Source: Neokomagataea anthophila (GTDB lineage Bacteria > Pseudomonadota > Alphaproteobacteria > Acetobacterales > Acetobacteraceae). Taken from it: DNA of 64,000 nt. The translations under genes and the position numbers were made by a program. Below are positions 8,701 through 16,928 of the stretch, piece after piece (positions within the stretch are counted from its first letter, which is position 1; each line of letters begins with the position of its first letter). A model generated the notes under the pieces. That model was not told where the DNA came from. It saw only the letters and a list, made by a program, of their open reading frames with translations, and did no database searches. The stretch covers positions 41,938-105,937 of the forward strand of contig NZ_JAGRQH010000008.1 in NCBI RefSeq assembly GCF_018122595.1, written 5' to 3'.

Positions 8701-9121
8701 GCTGGCGGCAGCGGCGGAGCGTCTAGGTGGTGCACCACGCATTTGGCATGGGGAGAGTACCGCGACGAGCTTGCGCCTGCGTGACCTTGAGGCAGAAGTG
8801 GCGCGTGTGGTGCGAGGACGCCTCGTTAATCAGCGCTGGTTAGAGGGGATGCAGCGTCATGGCTATCGGGGGGCTGGTGAGATTTCGCGCGGGGTTGAGG
8901 CATTATGTGGGTTTGCAGCGCTTCTGCCGGGGCGGTTTGACCGGCAGTTTGATATGGTGTTCGCCACGACATTGGGGGATTCTGCCTGTGATGCGTTTTT
9001 GCAGGAGCATAACCCGGATGCACGTGAGGCGATCCGACGGCGGATGGATGAAATGGTTCGGCGTGGTTTGTGGCATCCGCGGTTGAATAGTGTGCATGCG
9101 GTGGTGGCCGGAGAGGCGTGA
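5756..9121 (+). CDS. cobN: cobaltochelatase subunit CobN
   Basis: CobN is the large porphyrin-binding subunit of the ATP-dependent aerobic cobaltochelatase that inserts Co(II) into hydrogenobyrinic acid a,c-diamide. The product is 1121 residues, slightly shorter than many CobN proteins. It carries the signature HMGTHGTTEWLPGK near residue 521. The GTG start lies seven bases after cobW, and the stop overlaps the cobG start (TGATG). The two AAA-type partner subunits (CobS and CobT of the chelatase) are not in the window and must be encoded elsewhere. Confidence 0.96.
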   Translation: MHIIARERHGIDDQAVAEEYNHPPADVVVLSFSDSDLLGLERAYAAMDGGFTLRLMNLARLRHPMSADLYIEQTLEQSRCVVIRLLGGVDYWRYGAEEVRNACRARGIPLVLLPGDARDDGRLRDWSTVDVDIQRRLAGFLREAGPENLSASLRLMGTLAGYGQDDGAEPVPLPPAGVYRVDGPAEGAVGRVSVVFYRAHVLASDCAPIDALVEAFAERQIRVEALYAASLRNKDAGRWVENRLREFQPQIVVNATLFAAREADSPSPLDVAKVPVLQALQPGSTLKAWGESSRGLGQADLAMQVALPELDGRLCSAPISFKAESEPGAPARREAHAAGIGQVVQQAERWMALQQTQRAERRVAVVLSDYPGAVDVEGQAGHAVGLDSFASLAGLLKTLQREGYILGDVLPDGDALACALGRAADGGTAKVIYSAEAYRAAFEALPVAFREAVVDLWGVPTGPITARFLRFGHVVVALQPERGAPQDRKAQYHDPDVPPAHAYIGFYLWLRSVQDVHAVVHMGTHGTTEWLPGKAVALSEGCAPSVLMRGVPVLYPFIVNNPGEAAAAKRRLGAVTIGHMTPPFTQAGNSEERGDAPAVVEIERLIDEYAEADGLDRRRSALLRGEIFRKAEAAGLLAESGVRAGQDDEDAALARLDSYLCDVKDLQIRDGLHIFGHVAPKAEALAQGMAHVCGVSEETVLERLQWSAEQEMRSLLAGLDGAFVEPGPAGAPSRGRFDVLPTGRNLSTVDPRAIPTPSAVSLARVQVKELLERHEQEEGEPLTQLVLDVWGSASLRTGGEDLALALLLMGVEPEWDVGSGRVSGVAVLPMAALGRPRVDVTIRISGLFRDAFPAQIALFDQAVQAVAAREGEGHENPLAYAVQDLEPEERHKATARVFGVAPGGYGTGLEAMLRTGEWVSREMLGDAYLAGNDWTYGQGRDGVRDQAVLVERLRKAEAVLHVQDHAEVDLLETADYAAHEAGLAAAAERLGGAPRIWHGESTATSLRLRDLEAEVARVVRGRLVNQRWLEGMQRHGYRGAGEISRGVEALCGFAALLPGRFDRQFDMVFATTLGDSACDAFLQEHNPDAREAIRRRMDEMVRRGLWHPRLNSVHAVVAGEA

Positions 9122-10341
9122 TGGGGCGTGCGCCGCAGGTCAAAGGCTGGTGCCCGGATGTTTTTGCGCCAATGCAGGCGAAAGATGGGCTGTTGGTGCG
9201 TGTGCGTTCACCATTACGCGGCTTTGACGCGTATGGTCTGCGTGATCTTGCGGTATTGGCGCAGCGTTTTGGCAATGGCTGCATTGAACTGACAAACCGA
9301 GGCAATGTGCAACTCCGCGGGTTTGCCGCAGAGCGCCTTGCGGAGGCGCAAGATTTTGCGCGTGATGCGGAGCTAGTGGAGAGTGATCCGGCTTTGGAGA
9401 AACGGCGCATTGTGATGGTGTCGCCTTTAGCCGGGCTGGACCCGGCAGAGCATCCTAGGACGATGGCCGTCGCGCAGGCAGTGGCTGATTTTATACGTGA
9501 TGAGCCATGTATGGCCGGGTTGCACCCGAAGTTTTCAGTGGCGGTAGAAGGCGGCGGGGTTGTGCCGTGCGGGGTGCTGGCGGCGGAGCTTTCTTTATGG
9601 GCAGATGTGTCTGCATGGCGGGTAGTGTGTAGCCATCAGATGAGTGCGCCCCTCAATGAGGCAGAGGCTTTGCGGGCTATGGCACTGTTGTTGGAACGTG
9701 TGGCGATGGACGCAGATTTAGCGCGGCCATCGCGTGTGGTTGAGGCATTTTGCGCGTGTTTTCCAGATTTGGGGTGGAAGAATATCCCAGCGCAGTCCAG
9801 TGGTTCTATGCTTGTGGGAGCTTTGCCGCGCGGTATGTGGGGTGTCGGGGTTGTTTTAGGCCGTATGCAGGGTGATGCCTTGGCGCGAGTAGCGGGTGCC
9901 ATGATGGCGCACGGGATGCAGGGTGAGCGCGTGCGAGTTACGCCGTTTCGGGGGATGGTTATGCCTCAGAAGCTGGCTGAGGTTTTATCTCATGAGCCGT
10001 GGCTGATTATGCAGGCGGATGACCCAAGGTTGCGTGTGAAGGCGTGCATCGGGGCTTTGGGGTGTGCGCATGCGGGTGATGAAACGCGTGATATTGCTTT
10101 GGGTATGGCCCCTTTGGTACCAGAAGGGCGGTTGCTCCATGTCTCCGGGTGTGTGAAAGGCTGTGCCCATCCGCGTGTGGCTGACGTGACGTTGGTGACG
10201 CATGGAGAGGATCATTATGACGTGGTGCTGAATGGGCGCGCGCGCGATGAGGCCATGGCCCGCAAGGTTGTGCCATCCGCTGTGTGTGATGTTTTGGCGC
10301 AGATTTGGAAAGAGGACACCCTGCATGACGATATCTCCTAA
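9121..10341 (+). CDS. cobG: precorrin-3B synthase CobG
   Basis: CobG is the O2-dependent monooxygenase of the aerobic corrin pathway, making precorrin-3B. It belongs to the sulfite/nitrite reductase-like family with a [4Fe-4S] cluster. The cluster cysteines are seen in CIGALGCAHAG (about 310-320) and SGCVKGCAHP (about 341-350). The N-terminal LTNRGNVQLRG is the usual siroheme-reductase-type motif. The ATG overlaps the cobN stop; a GTG at 9118 is also in frame. The presence of CobG marks the pathway as oxygen-dependent. Confidence 0.93.
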   Translation: MGRAPQVKGWCPDVFAPMQAKDGLLVRVRSPLRGFDAYGLRDLAVLAQRFGNGCIELTNRGNVQLRGFAAERLAEAQDFARDAELVESDPALEKRRIVMVSPLAGLDPAEHPRTMAVAQAVADFIRDEPCMAGLHPKFSVAVEGGGVVPCGVLAAELSLWADVSAWRVVCSHQMSAPLNEAEALRAMALLLERVAMDADLARPSRVVEAFCACFPDLGWKNIPAQSSGSMLVGALPRGMWGVGVVLGRMQGDALARVAGAMMAHGMQGERVRVTPFRGMVMPQKLAEVLSHEPWLIMQADDPRLRVKACIGALGCAHAGDETRDIALGMAPLVPEGRLLHVSGCVKGCAHPRVADVTLVTHGEDHYDVVLNGRARDEAMARKVVPSAVCDVLAQIWKEDTLHDDIS

Positions 10342-10354
10342 GGGGCATCCTGCT

Positions 10355-10978
10355 ATGTATGATTATATTCGTAATGGCGCGGAAATTTACGCGCAGTCTT
10401 TTGCGACGATCCGGGCGGAAGCGGATTTAAGTGCATTTTCTGCGGAGCAGGCACCGGTTGTTGTGCGGATTATTCATGCCTGTGGAATGGTGTCTGTTGC
10501 GCAGCATGTGGTGATGAGTGCGGACCTGGTTGCCTCTGCGCGTGCTGCATTGCGTGCGGGAAAGCCTATTTTATGTGATTCTATGATGGTGGCGCATGGG
10601 GTGACCCGTGCGCGTTTGCCTGCTGATAATGACGTGATTTGTACGTTACGTGACCCGCAGACACCGGCGCGGGCGGCCGAAATTGGCAATACGCGTTCCG
10701 CAGCGGCGTTAGATTTTTGGGGTGATCGTTTAGAGGGCGCAGTTGTTGCGATTGGTAATGCCCCGACGGCGCTGTTTTATTTGTTGGAGCAGATTAAAGC
10801 AGGTGGGCCACGACCTGCTGCGGTGATTGGTATGCCTGTTGGTTTTGTGGGAGCAATGGAATCGAAAGAGGCGCTAGAGGCGTTTGGCGATATTCCGTTT
10901 ATTGTGGTGCATGGGCGTTTGGGCGGGAGTGCTATGGCGGCGGCAACGTTGAATGCGTTGGCGAGTGAAGTCGAGTAA
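10355..10978 (+). CDS. cobH: precorrin-8X methylmutase CobH
   Basis: CobH moves a methyl group from C-11 to C-12 of precorrin-8X to give hydrogenobyrinate. The product starts MYDYIRNGAEIY, the usual N-terminus. It contains RIIHACGMV, with the catalytic His (about residues 38-46), and GNAPTALFYLLE. I chose ATG 10355, which has an AAGGGG site nine bases upstream and gives 207 residues. An ATG at 10325 would overlap cobG by 17 bases. Its stop overlaps the cobI start (TAATG). Confidence 0.95.
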   Translation: MYDYIRNGAEIYAQSFATIRAEADLSAFSAEQAPVVVRIIHACGMVSVAQHVVMSADLVASARAALRAGKPILCDSMMVAHGVTRARLPADNDVICTLRDPQTPARAAEIGNTRSAAALDFWGDRLEGAVVAIGNAPTALFYLLEQIKAGGPRPAAVIGMPVGFVGAMESKEALEAFGDIPFIVVHGRLGGSAMAAATLNALASEVE

Positions 10979-11700
10979 TGTCTGCCATGTTGCGTATTGT
11001 TGGGGTTGGCCCCGGGGACCCGGAACTACTGACGCTGAAGGCCGCGCGGTATATTCGTGAGGCCTCTGTTATTGCGTATTTTTGCCGGCATGATCGTATG
11101 GGGCATGCACGGCGTATTGCGGATGGGCAGATTGTTCCGGGGACGGATGAGTTACGGTTTGCCTATCCCTTCACGACGGAACGTTCTGTGTGTGAAGCGT
11201 CCTATCATGAAGAGATGGCGCGGTTTTATGACCACTGTGCGGAGCAGGTGCGGGCGGAGGTCAGTGCTGGGCGCAATGTTGTTCTGCTGTGTGAGGGGGA
11301 TCCGTTTTTATATGGCTCCGCCATGTATGTGTTTGATCGTTTGGCAGAAGATGTGCGCTGTGACATTGTGCCCGGTATTATGGCTATGAATGGGTGTTGG
11401 AGCATGGCGCATGCGCCGATATGTCATGGCGATGATGTATTATGTGTGCTCCCTGCGACGATGCCGGAAGAGGCACTGCAAGAGTGGTTACAGCGCAGTG
11501 ATGCGGCTGTTGTCATGAAATTAGGGCGTAATCTGCCGAAATTAAAGCGCGCTTTGGCGCAGGCGGGACGGCTGGACAACGCGCTTTACGTGGAGCGTGG
11601 CACGCAAGAAAGTGGGCGTGTGCTCAAATTGGCTGAGATGGCGGAAGACGCGCCCTATTTCTCCTTAGCATTATTGCCGGGGCGGAAAGGCGTACGATGA
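10978..11700 (+). CDS. cobI: precorrin-2 C20-methyltransferase CobI
   Basis: This SAM-dependent methyltransferase of the tetrapyrrole methylase family adds a methyl group at C-20 of precorrin-2. The N-terminal GVGPGDPELLTLKA (about 8-21) is the family glycine-rich signature, and LLCEGDPFLYGS (about 103-114) is the second conserved loop. The length of 240 residues is normal. It overlaps both neighbours by a few bases and is certainly co-translated in the riboswitch operon. Confidence 0.95.
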   Translation: MSAMLRIVGVGPGDPELLTLKAARYIREASVIAYFCRHDRMGHARRIADGQIVPGTDELRFAYPFTTERSVCEASYHEEMARFYDHCAEQVRAEVSAGRNVVLLCEGDPFLYGSAMYVFDRLAEDVRCDIVPGIMAMNGCWSMAHAPICHGDDVLCVLPATMPEEALQEWLQRSDAAVVMKLGRNLPKLKRALAQAGRLDNALYVERGTQESGRVLKLAEMAEDAPYFSLALLPGRKGVR

Positions 11701-12443
11701 GCCTTGTTATTGTAGGGCTAGGCCCAGGAAATGAGGCGCAGCGGACGTCTGAGGTGGATGCAGCCTTAGATGGCATTACCGATGTTATTGGTTATGGGCC
11801 GTATGTAGAGCGTTTGGCACTGCCGGAGACGGTGCAGCGTCATGGTTCGGATAATCGGGTGGAGTTGGACCGCGCACGGCATGCTTTGACCTTGGCTGAA
11901 CATGGGCGGCGTGTGGCGGTGGTATCTGGCGGGGATGCCGGGGTTTTCGGTATGGCCAGTGCGGTGTTTGAGGCTGTTGAGGCGGGGCCTGAGCAGTGGC
12001 GGGCATTGGATATCCGTGTGGTGCCGGGGCTTTCGGCTGTTTTGGCTGCGGCTGCGCGGATTGGTGCGCCATTGGGGGGAGATTTTTGTGTGCTCTCCCT
12101 GTCCGATAATTTGAAGCCGTGGGATGTAGTGTTGCGTCGTTTGCGCTTGGCGGCGGAAGCTGGGTTTGTGATGGCGTTGTATAACCCACGCTCTAAGGCG
12201 CGGCCTTGGCAGTTGGGGAAAGCGTTGGAAATGTTATCGTCGGTATTGCCGGGGGACGTGCCGGTTGTATTTGCACGGGCCATTGGGCGTTCTGATGAGC
12301 GGGTATTGATCACGAGTTTGGCCGAAGCGGATGCGGACATGGTGGATATGAGCACTTTGGTGCTGATTGGTTCGGTTTTGACGCGTCGTGTTGCACGGAA
12401 GGGGCATGAGGACTGGGTGTATACACCGCGTTATGTGTTGTAG
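11697..12443 (+). CDS. cobJ: precorrin-3B C17-methyltransferase CobJ
   Basis: CobJ methylates C-17 and drives ring contraction of precorrin-3B. Motifs include GLGPGN near the N-terminus, VSGGDAGVFGMA (about 75-86) and the family segment ALYNPRSKAR (about 160-169). The ATG overlaps the cobI stop (ATGA). It is the last gene of the riboswitch operon. No terminator is visible after it, and an A+T-rich non-cob cassette begins about 100 bases downstream, so read-through into that cassette is possible. Confidence 0.95.
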   Translation: MSLVIVGLGPGNEAQRTSEVDAALDGITDVIGYGPYVERLALPETVQRHGSDNRVELDRARHALTLAEHGRRVAVVSGGDAGVFGMASAVFEAVEAGPEQWRALDIRVVPGLSAVLAAAARIGAPLGGDFCVLSLSDNLKPWDVVLRRLRLAAEAGFVMALYNPRSKARPWQLGKALEMLSSVLPGDVPVVFARAIGRSDERVLITSLAEADADMVDMSTLVLIGSVLTRRVARKGHEDWVYTPRYVL

Positions 12444-12472
12444 ATTATATGGGGGGAAGATTTAATAAAAAT

Positions 12473-12503
12473 TTGAATTTACTTATGTTTATTATTATAT
12501 AAT
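12473..12503 (+). promoter_or_regulatory. candidate promoter of the GTPase cassette
   Basis: TTGAAT (12473-12478) and a perfect TATAAT (12498-12503) lie in a sharply A+T-rich 95-base gap, separated by 19 bases, slightly long for a sigma-70 promoter. Its position upstream of the 12540 start is sensible. A+T-rich DNA yields such matches easily. Confidence 0.3.
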
Positions 12504-12539
12504 TTAAATATTTAGTTACCATTGAGGGATAATTTTATC

Positions 12540-14819
12540 GTGTTTGATGTTAAAGAAAAAATTGCTCATATTCTGCACAATAGACGTAGTGAACTCCCTG
12601 AAATTGAACGGCAAATTTTACGATGGGAAAATCTGAAGCAGCAACTCTCTGGTTTGGATAGTTCTATTACAACATTGTGTCAGCAAGAAGCTTCAGGAAG
12701 TCCTCCGTTGGAGGCATTGAAAACCTTACGTTTTAGTCCTTTGTATGAAGATATTTCTACTACTCTAGCGAGCCTTAACTTACTGAAAGCACGTTTTAGT
12801 CGTTCTACATTAAATATAGGTGTTAGTGGTAGGGCGCGTGTTGGTAAAAGTACGTTATTGCAATCAATTGCAGGTTTGACTGACGAGCAGATCCCGACTG
12901 GAAGTGGATTGCCTGTTACTGCTGTGCGGAGCAGAATTTTTCACTCGGCACATAAACGTGCAACGTTGATTTTGCATAGTTATGAAACATTTCGTCGTGA
13001 CGTTCTACAACCTTACCATGCTGCGTTAGACTTACCTGAAGCCCCTCAAACAGTGGAACAATTTTCCAGTTATCAGTACCCGCGCACCAATTCGGAGCTT
13101 TCTGAGGCTAAACAGCAGGAATCGACAGCCATTCCTGTGCTGCGTCGGTTGAAAGAAATGCAGGCGGCACTGCCTTCTTACCGTGAGTACCTCACGGGGG
13201 CAGAAAAAATTGTCGATCTTGAAGCGCTCAGGCAGTTTGTTGCTTACCCTACAGCTGAGGCAGAGAAGCAGGCTTATCAATCTGGCCAAGCTGCAGCGCG
13301 TCCATATCTTGCTGTTAGAGATGTCCAGATTGAATGCCCCTTTCCTTATGCTCAGGTATCTCAGCTTGGTATTGTTGACTTGCCGGGTTTAGGTGAACTT
13401 GCTGCAAATGCTGAAGAACACCATCTGGAGGGCCTGCAAAACGATGTCGATCTTGTGATGCTTGTGAAGCGTCCGATTGAAGGTATGGCTTATTGGGGTA
13501 AGGAAGATGGTGCAGCAACCAATCTTCTTGATAAAGCGCGCGGATTTATTCAAGAACGGCGTGACTTTGTTTATCTCGTTATAAACACTGGGGGAGTAGA
13601 TGACGCTAAAATTGATGCCCTCCGTGGAGATATATTACGCAACGTCAATGATGGCCAAGAAAATAAGCATTTCCGTGTTCTTGAAACAGATACGAGTGAC
13701 GAAAAAAAGGTCTATGATACGGCTCTAGAGCCCGTACTTATTCATCTGGCTGAACGCTTGCCGATTATGGATAAGCAGGTGCGTGATGGAACAATTGCTC
13801 TGTCATCCAGTATTACGCAACGGGTGCAACAGGTTCTGACGGATATCGAAACCGCGCTAACGGCTGGCAAGTCAAGTCTTATGAGTACTAGTGAACAAGA
13901 GGCACTGGACGAAAAGGTTGAATTACTACACAGAGAACTCTCTTATGAGATGCGTAAAGAAGTAGAGATATTGAAAGAGCAAGCGCGTAAAGATTTTGGT
14001 CCTGATTATCAAGATTATGCAGATTCTGTTAAGAAAGCTTATGAGAGAGCCTGCCATTGGATTGATGATGGCTTTGGTGAGGGCGCTGAAAAATGGTGTT
14101 CAGATGCTGCGATGCAATTTTCAGTTGGTCGAGGGTCTGCAGGATTTTGTGAAGAAAAGTGCAATCATATTCGCGTTGAGGTTAGAAATATTTTTTCAGG
14201 TATTAACCAGCATTTTGACCGTGCGCTTGACAGTTTGTGGATTCTTTTGGCGGATAATCTCTTAAACAAGAAACTAGGGAATCTTTTGTCTGGTTATAAG
14301 GGGCGTGATGCCCTTGTTAAATTTGGAGAGTTAATGGCTACGGCCGACGAGCCATGTATCAATATTAATAAAGCGGTTAATGACCTTCTCTCCCTGCGGC
14401 TTGATTATAGTAATCATATCTATCCATCGGTGCGCCCTGTTCTGGATGGTCTAGACCATATGATGTATGATCCAGAAACACAGCAAGATGTGCTACGATT
14501 TGGTGTGTATCGTACAGAGGAACAGACACCTATTCTTTTACAGGAAATGAGTGATCTGACGCATAAAGTGGTTTCTCAATTGCGCAACGCGATGTTGGAT
14601 AAGGCTGCTATAACCGCTCTGGCGGTGCATGCAGCGGCAGAGCAATTTGAGGATGCGCTCATACGATCTGAGACATCTGTGAAGGAATTCCGTCGGATGG
14701 CGCGGTGCTATCGTGACGATATCTGGCCTGATCATTTTGCAGGGATTGCGGCTGCATCAGCGCGTGTGAGGGCTGTAAAAATAGCGATGAAGGCTGTGAG
14801 AGAAACGCTCGCGGCATAA
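12540..14819 (+). CDS. dynamin-like large GTPase, function unknown
   Basis: This is a P-loop GTPase of about 759 residues resembling bacterial dynamin-like proteins. After an N-terminal helical stretch, a G1 loop GRARVGKST lies at about 97-105 and a candidate switch Thr in LPVTAVRS near 127. G3 is DLPG at about 280-283. The expected G4 NKxD is replaced by INTGGVDD near 348-355. The C-terminal half is long, helical and charged, suiting a stalk/effector region; no membrane segment is evident. I chose GTG 12540 because GAGGG lies 11 bases upstream; a TTG at 12522 is also open. The large gap between G1 and G3 fits dynamins better than small GTPases. The partner genes follow on the same strand. 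Confidence 0.75.
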   Translation: MFDVKEKIAHILHNRRSELPEIERQILRWENLKQQLSGLDSSITTLCQQEASGSPPLEALKTLRFSPLYEDISTTLASLNLLKARFSRSTLNIGVSGRARVGKSTLLQSIAGLTDEQIPTGSGLPVTAVRSRIFHSAHKRATLILHSYETFRRDVLQPYHAALDLPEAPQTVEQFSSYQYPRTNSELSEAKQQESTAIPVLRRLKEMQAALPSYREYLTGAEKIVDLEALRQFVAYPTAEAEKQAYQSGQAAARPYLAVRDVQIECPFPYAQVSQLGIVDLPGLGELAANAEEHHLEGLQNDVDLVMLVKRPIEGMAYWGKEDGAATNLLDKARGFIQERRDFVYLVINTGGVDDAKIDALRGDILRNVNDGQENKHFRVLETDTSDEKKVYDTALEPVLIHLAERLPIMDKQVRDGTIALSSSITQRVQQVLTDIETALTAGKSSLMSTSEQEALDEKVELLHRELSYEMRKEVEILKEQARKDFGPDYQDYADSVKKAYERACHWIDDGFGEGAEKWCSDAAMQFSVGRGSAGFCEEKCNHIRVEVRNIFSGINQHFDRALDSLWILLADNLLNKKLGNLLSGYKGRDALVKFGELMATADEPCININKAVNDLLSLRLDYSNHIYPSVRPVLDGLDHMMYDPETQQDVLRFGVYRTEEQTPILLQEMSDLTHKVVSQLRNAMLDKAAITALAVHAAAEQFEDALIRSETSVKEFRRMARCYRDDIWPDHFAGIAAASARVRAVKIAMKAVRETLAA

Positions 14820-14828
14820 CAATGTTGG

Positions 14829-14854
14829 ACACGCTTGTTTGTTAATGAGCGTGT
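14829..14854 (+). terminator. hairpin between the two GTPase genes
   Basis: ACACGCT (14829-14835) pairs perfectly with AGCGTGT (14848-14854), extended by a G-U pair. A+T-rich sequence follows, but without a clean T tract. It could be a partial terminator or a processing hairpin adjusting the ratio of the large GTPase to its downstream partners. Confidence 0.35.
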
Positions 14855-14904
14855 TCGTAAAATTTTCTTATAATACTCAGCGTAAAACTAGCTAGGAACA
14901 AGAG

Positions 14905-16071
14905 ATGAGTAACCCGGTATTAGATTTTAAAGTTTCTATTGTTGCCCCTAGTCGTATTGGGAAAACATCTTTGGTTTCGGCTATATTGCAGGATACGGAG
15001 AAACTTCTGCGTGGTACGCCTCTGAATATTAGAGCAAAGGATTCAGCAACAGGGAGTCGTCTTAATCAGCATAAAAATCAATTGAGTGGCGCGCTTCGTG
15101 TAAGTAAATATTTTAATGGCGGTACTGTGAGTGGCACTCAAGCGCCATTTGAATTTAATCTTTTACTTTCCGGCGCGGAGCCGGGCACTCAGGATCTGAA
15201 CATTAAATTGCTTGACTTTCCGGGAGGATGGCTTCCGGCTCTTCAGTATAATGAAGGGACAAAAGAACAACGAGAGTGTGCTGCTTTTGTAAAGGATTCT
15301 ACGGTACTTTTACTGGCTGTTGATGCCAGTATGATTATGGAATCAACAGGGAATGAAGAAAAACAAGCCATTGATGGTGTTTTAAAAATTTCTGAAACGG
15401 ATCAAATTGTTAAAGAGTGGGCGAAGGCACATAATAATATGCCAACGTCTATTTTGATATGTCCTGTAAAGTGTGAAAGCTATTTTTCAGATAATGGTGG
15501 TGACCAAGATCGTTCTGCTGAATTGTACGCAAAAGTTAAAGAAGTATATCAAGGTATTATAGAGACGGCCTTTGAGGAAACGAACGGTAACGCTACTATA
15601 TTATATATTCCGGTTGATACAATTGGGTTTGTAGAAGTTAAAAGGGCACAATGGTCAGGTTTAGATACGGAAGATCCAATATTTAAAGCTGAATTCATGC
15701 GTAGAGGCACGCCAGATCAAAGAGCGAGAACGGATGGAAAGTTAAGCATAATGGGGGCTGGAGACGTTCTGTTGGCTGTGGCTCGGCAAATGTTTTATTA
15801 TCACCAGAAGCAACAATTAAATCGTCAAGATACGCTTGCAGATAGAGCCCAGAGAGCCGAAGATAAGGCCAAGGATAAAGACTTTTTCCAGCATATTTAT
15901 AGTTTGTTTGGTGGTACAACAGATAATGAGAAGAAGGCTCAAGAAGCGTATCAAAAATTAGGAGAAGCCCTCGGTGAGACCAGAAGTACAGAGGGTTTGA
16001 TTGAAATTTTAGCGAATGTTGATTTTGGGAAGCGTGTTAAAGTGTGTGTGAATCATGAGGGCGTGCTATGA
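14905..16071 (+). CDS. P-loop GTPase with unusual motifs, function unknown
   Basis: The product has 388 residues. It has a P-loop APSRIGKTS (14-22), where Ala replaces the first Gly, and a Walker B/G3-like LLDFPGG (102-108). PVKCES (187-192) stands where T/NKxD would be. Residues 50-80 look like a mobile switch region. The C-terminal third (about 300-360) is Lys/Glu/Ala-rich and probably helical. The ATG follows AGGAA by eight bases. Its stop overlaps the next gene (ATGA), so they are co-translated. The DFPG and KCE motifs suggest a divergent TRAFAC GTPase of the kind seen in predicted conflict or signalling operons. I cannot name the family from sequence alone. Confidence 0.7.
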   Translation: MSNPVLDFKVSIVAPSRIGKTSLVSAILQDTEKLLRGTPLNIRAKDSATGSRLNQHKNQLSGALRVSKYFNGGTVSGTQAPFEFNLLLSGAEPGTQDLNIKLLDFPGGWLPALQYNEGTKEQRECAAFVKDSTVLLLAVDASMIMESTGNEEKQAIDGVLKISETDQIVKEWAKAHNNMPTSILICPVKCESYFSDNGGDQDRSAELYAKVKEVYQGIIETAFEETNGNATILYIPVDTIGFVEVKRAQWSGLDTEDPIFKAEFMRRGTPDQRARTDGKLSIMGAGDVLLAVARQMFYYHQKQQLNRQDTLADRAQRAEDKAKDKDFFQHIYSLFGGTTDNEKKAQEAYQKLGEALGETRSTEGLIEILANVDFGKRVKVCVNHEGVL

Positions 16072-16928
16072 AGATCTGGCTTCAAACTCGTAGTGAAACA
16101 CAGGATTATAAGTTCCTTGAGCAGGAGCCGCCGGAGTATTGGTGGGGTATCAAGCTCTATAAGGATTCTACGTCCTTTGAGGCTCCGACGTTAATTCTTG
16201 AACGTTTGGGCGATGATCAGTGGCGCTGTTTTATCAGCGCTATTCCGTCTGCGCGGAAGGATCGTGTTGATACGGCAATTCGATATACTTTAGTTCTTGA
16301 AGGTAGCATTTCTTCTGATGAGGATATGTTATTTAAAGTTCTTGGTCATGTGCTTGCTGTTTTCGCGAAGTATCCCGCTTCAGAAGTAAATCCACTTACA
16401 AAACTTCTGGATGACACGATCGGTAATGGTATTGATCAGTGGTTCGGTGGTGCACCAGTAGACGATACAGGGTCTGTGGAGAATTTATTGATTGAGGCGC
16501 TGCGAGGCTTGGATGATGTTTTTGCGCCCAATGGAGTGGTTGATAAAGGAGGGTCTTTACCAAGTAAATCAAAGGTATTGAGTGCATTAAAGGATGTTTT
16601 GAATTCTGGACATGATGTTCATAAACCATCATTGGCTGCATTATTTAACTTTATTGGTACAGATAAAGACAACGAAACCATACAAAATATAGAATATGAA
16701 CTCCGTGAAACGGATCATAAGGGCATCCTGATTATTGGGAGTCCGGTTGCGGGTGGTGATATAAGCGATTTTTTTATTGTGACGCCTCGGCAGAATCCCG
16801 TGAAGAACGTCGCCAGCGAGGAGAAAGAGCAGAGCAGGGCATTGTGGATACTGGGGTGTGTAGCACTGATAGCGTTAATAGTAGCTCTGGTGATCGCGTT
16901 GATGGGAACGGGGGCACAAGGTCAATGA
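16068..16928 (+). CDS. C-terminally membrane-anchored partner protein, unknown family
   Basis: This is a 286-residue protein I do not recognise. A soluble region of about 255 residues begins MKIWLQTRS and contains an IRYTLVLEG strand-like stretch (about 71-79). It is followed by a charged segment (SEEKEQSR) and one strongly hydrophobic helix near 260-279, ending four to six residues from the C-terminus. That is the layout of a tail-anchored inner-membrane protein facing the cytoplasm. It overlaps the preceding GTPase by four bases. The likely role is to bring the GTPases to the membrane or to act as adaptor or effector; this is inference from layout only. Confidence 0.65.
   Translation: MKIWLQTRSETQDYKFLEQEPPEYWWGIKLYKDSTSFEAPTLILERLGDDQWRCFISAIPSARKDRVDTAIRYTLVLEGSISSDEDMLFKVLGHVLAVFAKYPASEVNPLTKLLDDTIGNGIDQWFGGAPVDDTGSVENLLIEALRGLDDVFAPNGVVDKGGSLPSKSKVLSALKDVLNSGHDVHKPSLAALFNFIGTDKDNETIQNIEYELRETDHKGILIIGSPVAGGDISDFFIVTPRQNPVKNVASEEKEQSRALWILGCVALIALIVALVIALMGTGAQGQ

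Noticed and set aside
8826..9410. Minus-strand frame spanning the cobN-cobG junction
   Set aside because: It is antisense to two certain genes and has a Ser/Arg/Pro-rich translation without family features.
12540..14819. Assignment of the large GTPase to the SrfC-type virulence factor family
   Set aside because: Both are large P-loop proteins, but SrfA/SrfB partners are absent and the N-terminal and switch motifs do not match what I recall of that family.
14829..14854. Full transcription terminator separating the two GTPase genes
   Set aside because: The stem is short and no T tract follows, so it is listed only as a weak hairpin.
12540..16928. Reading the cassette as a prophage fragment
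   Set aside because: No integrase, capsid, portal, terminase or lysis genes, and no attachment-site repeats were found at the edges.
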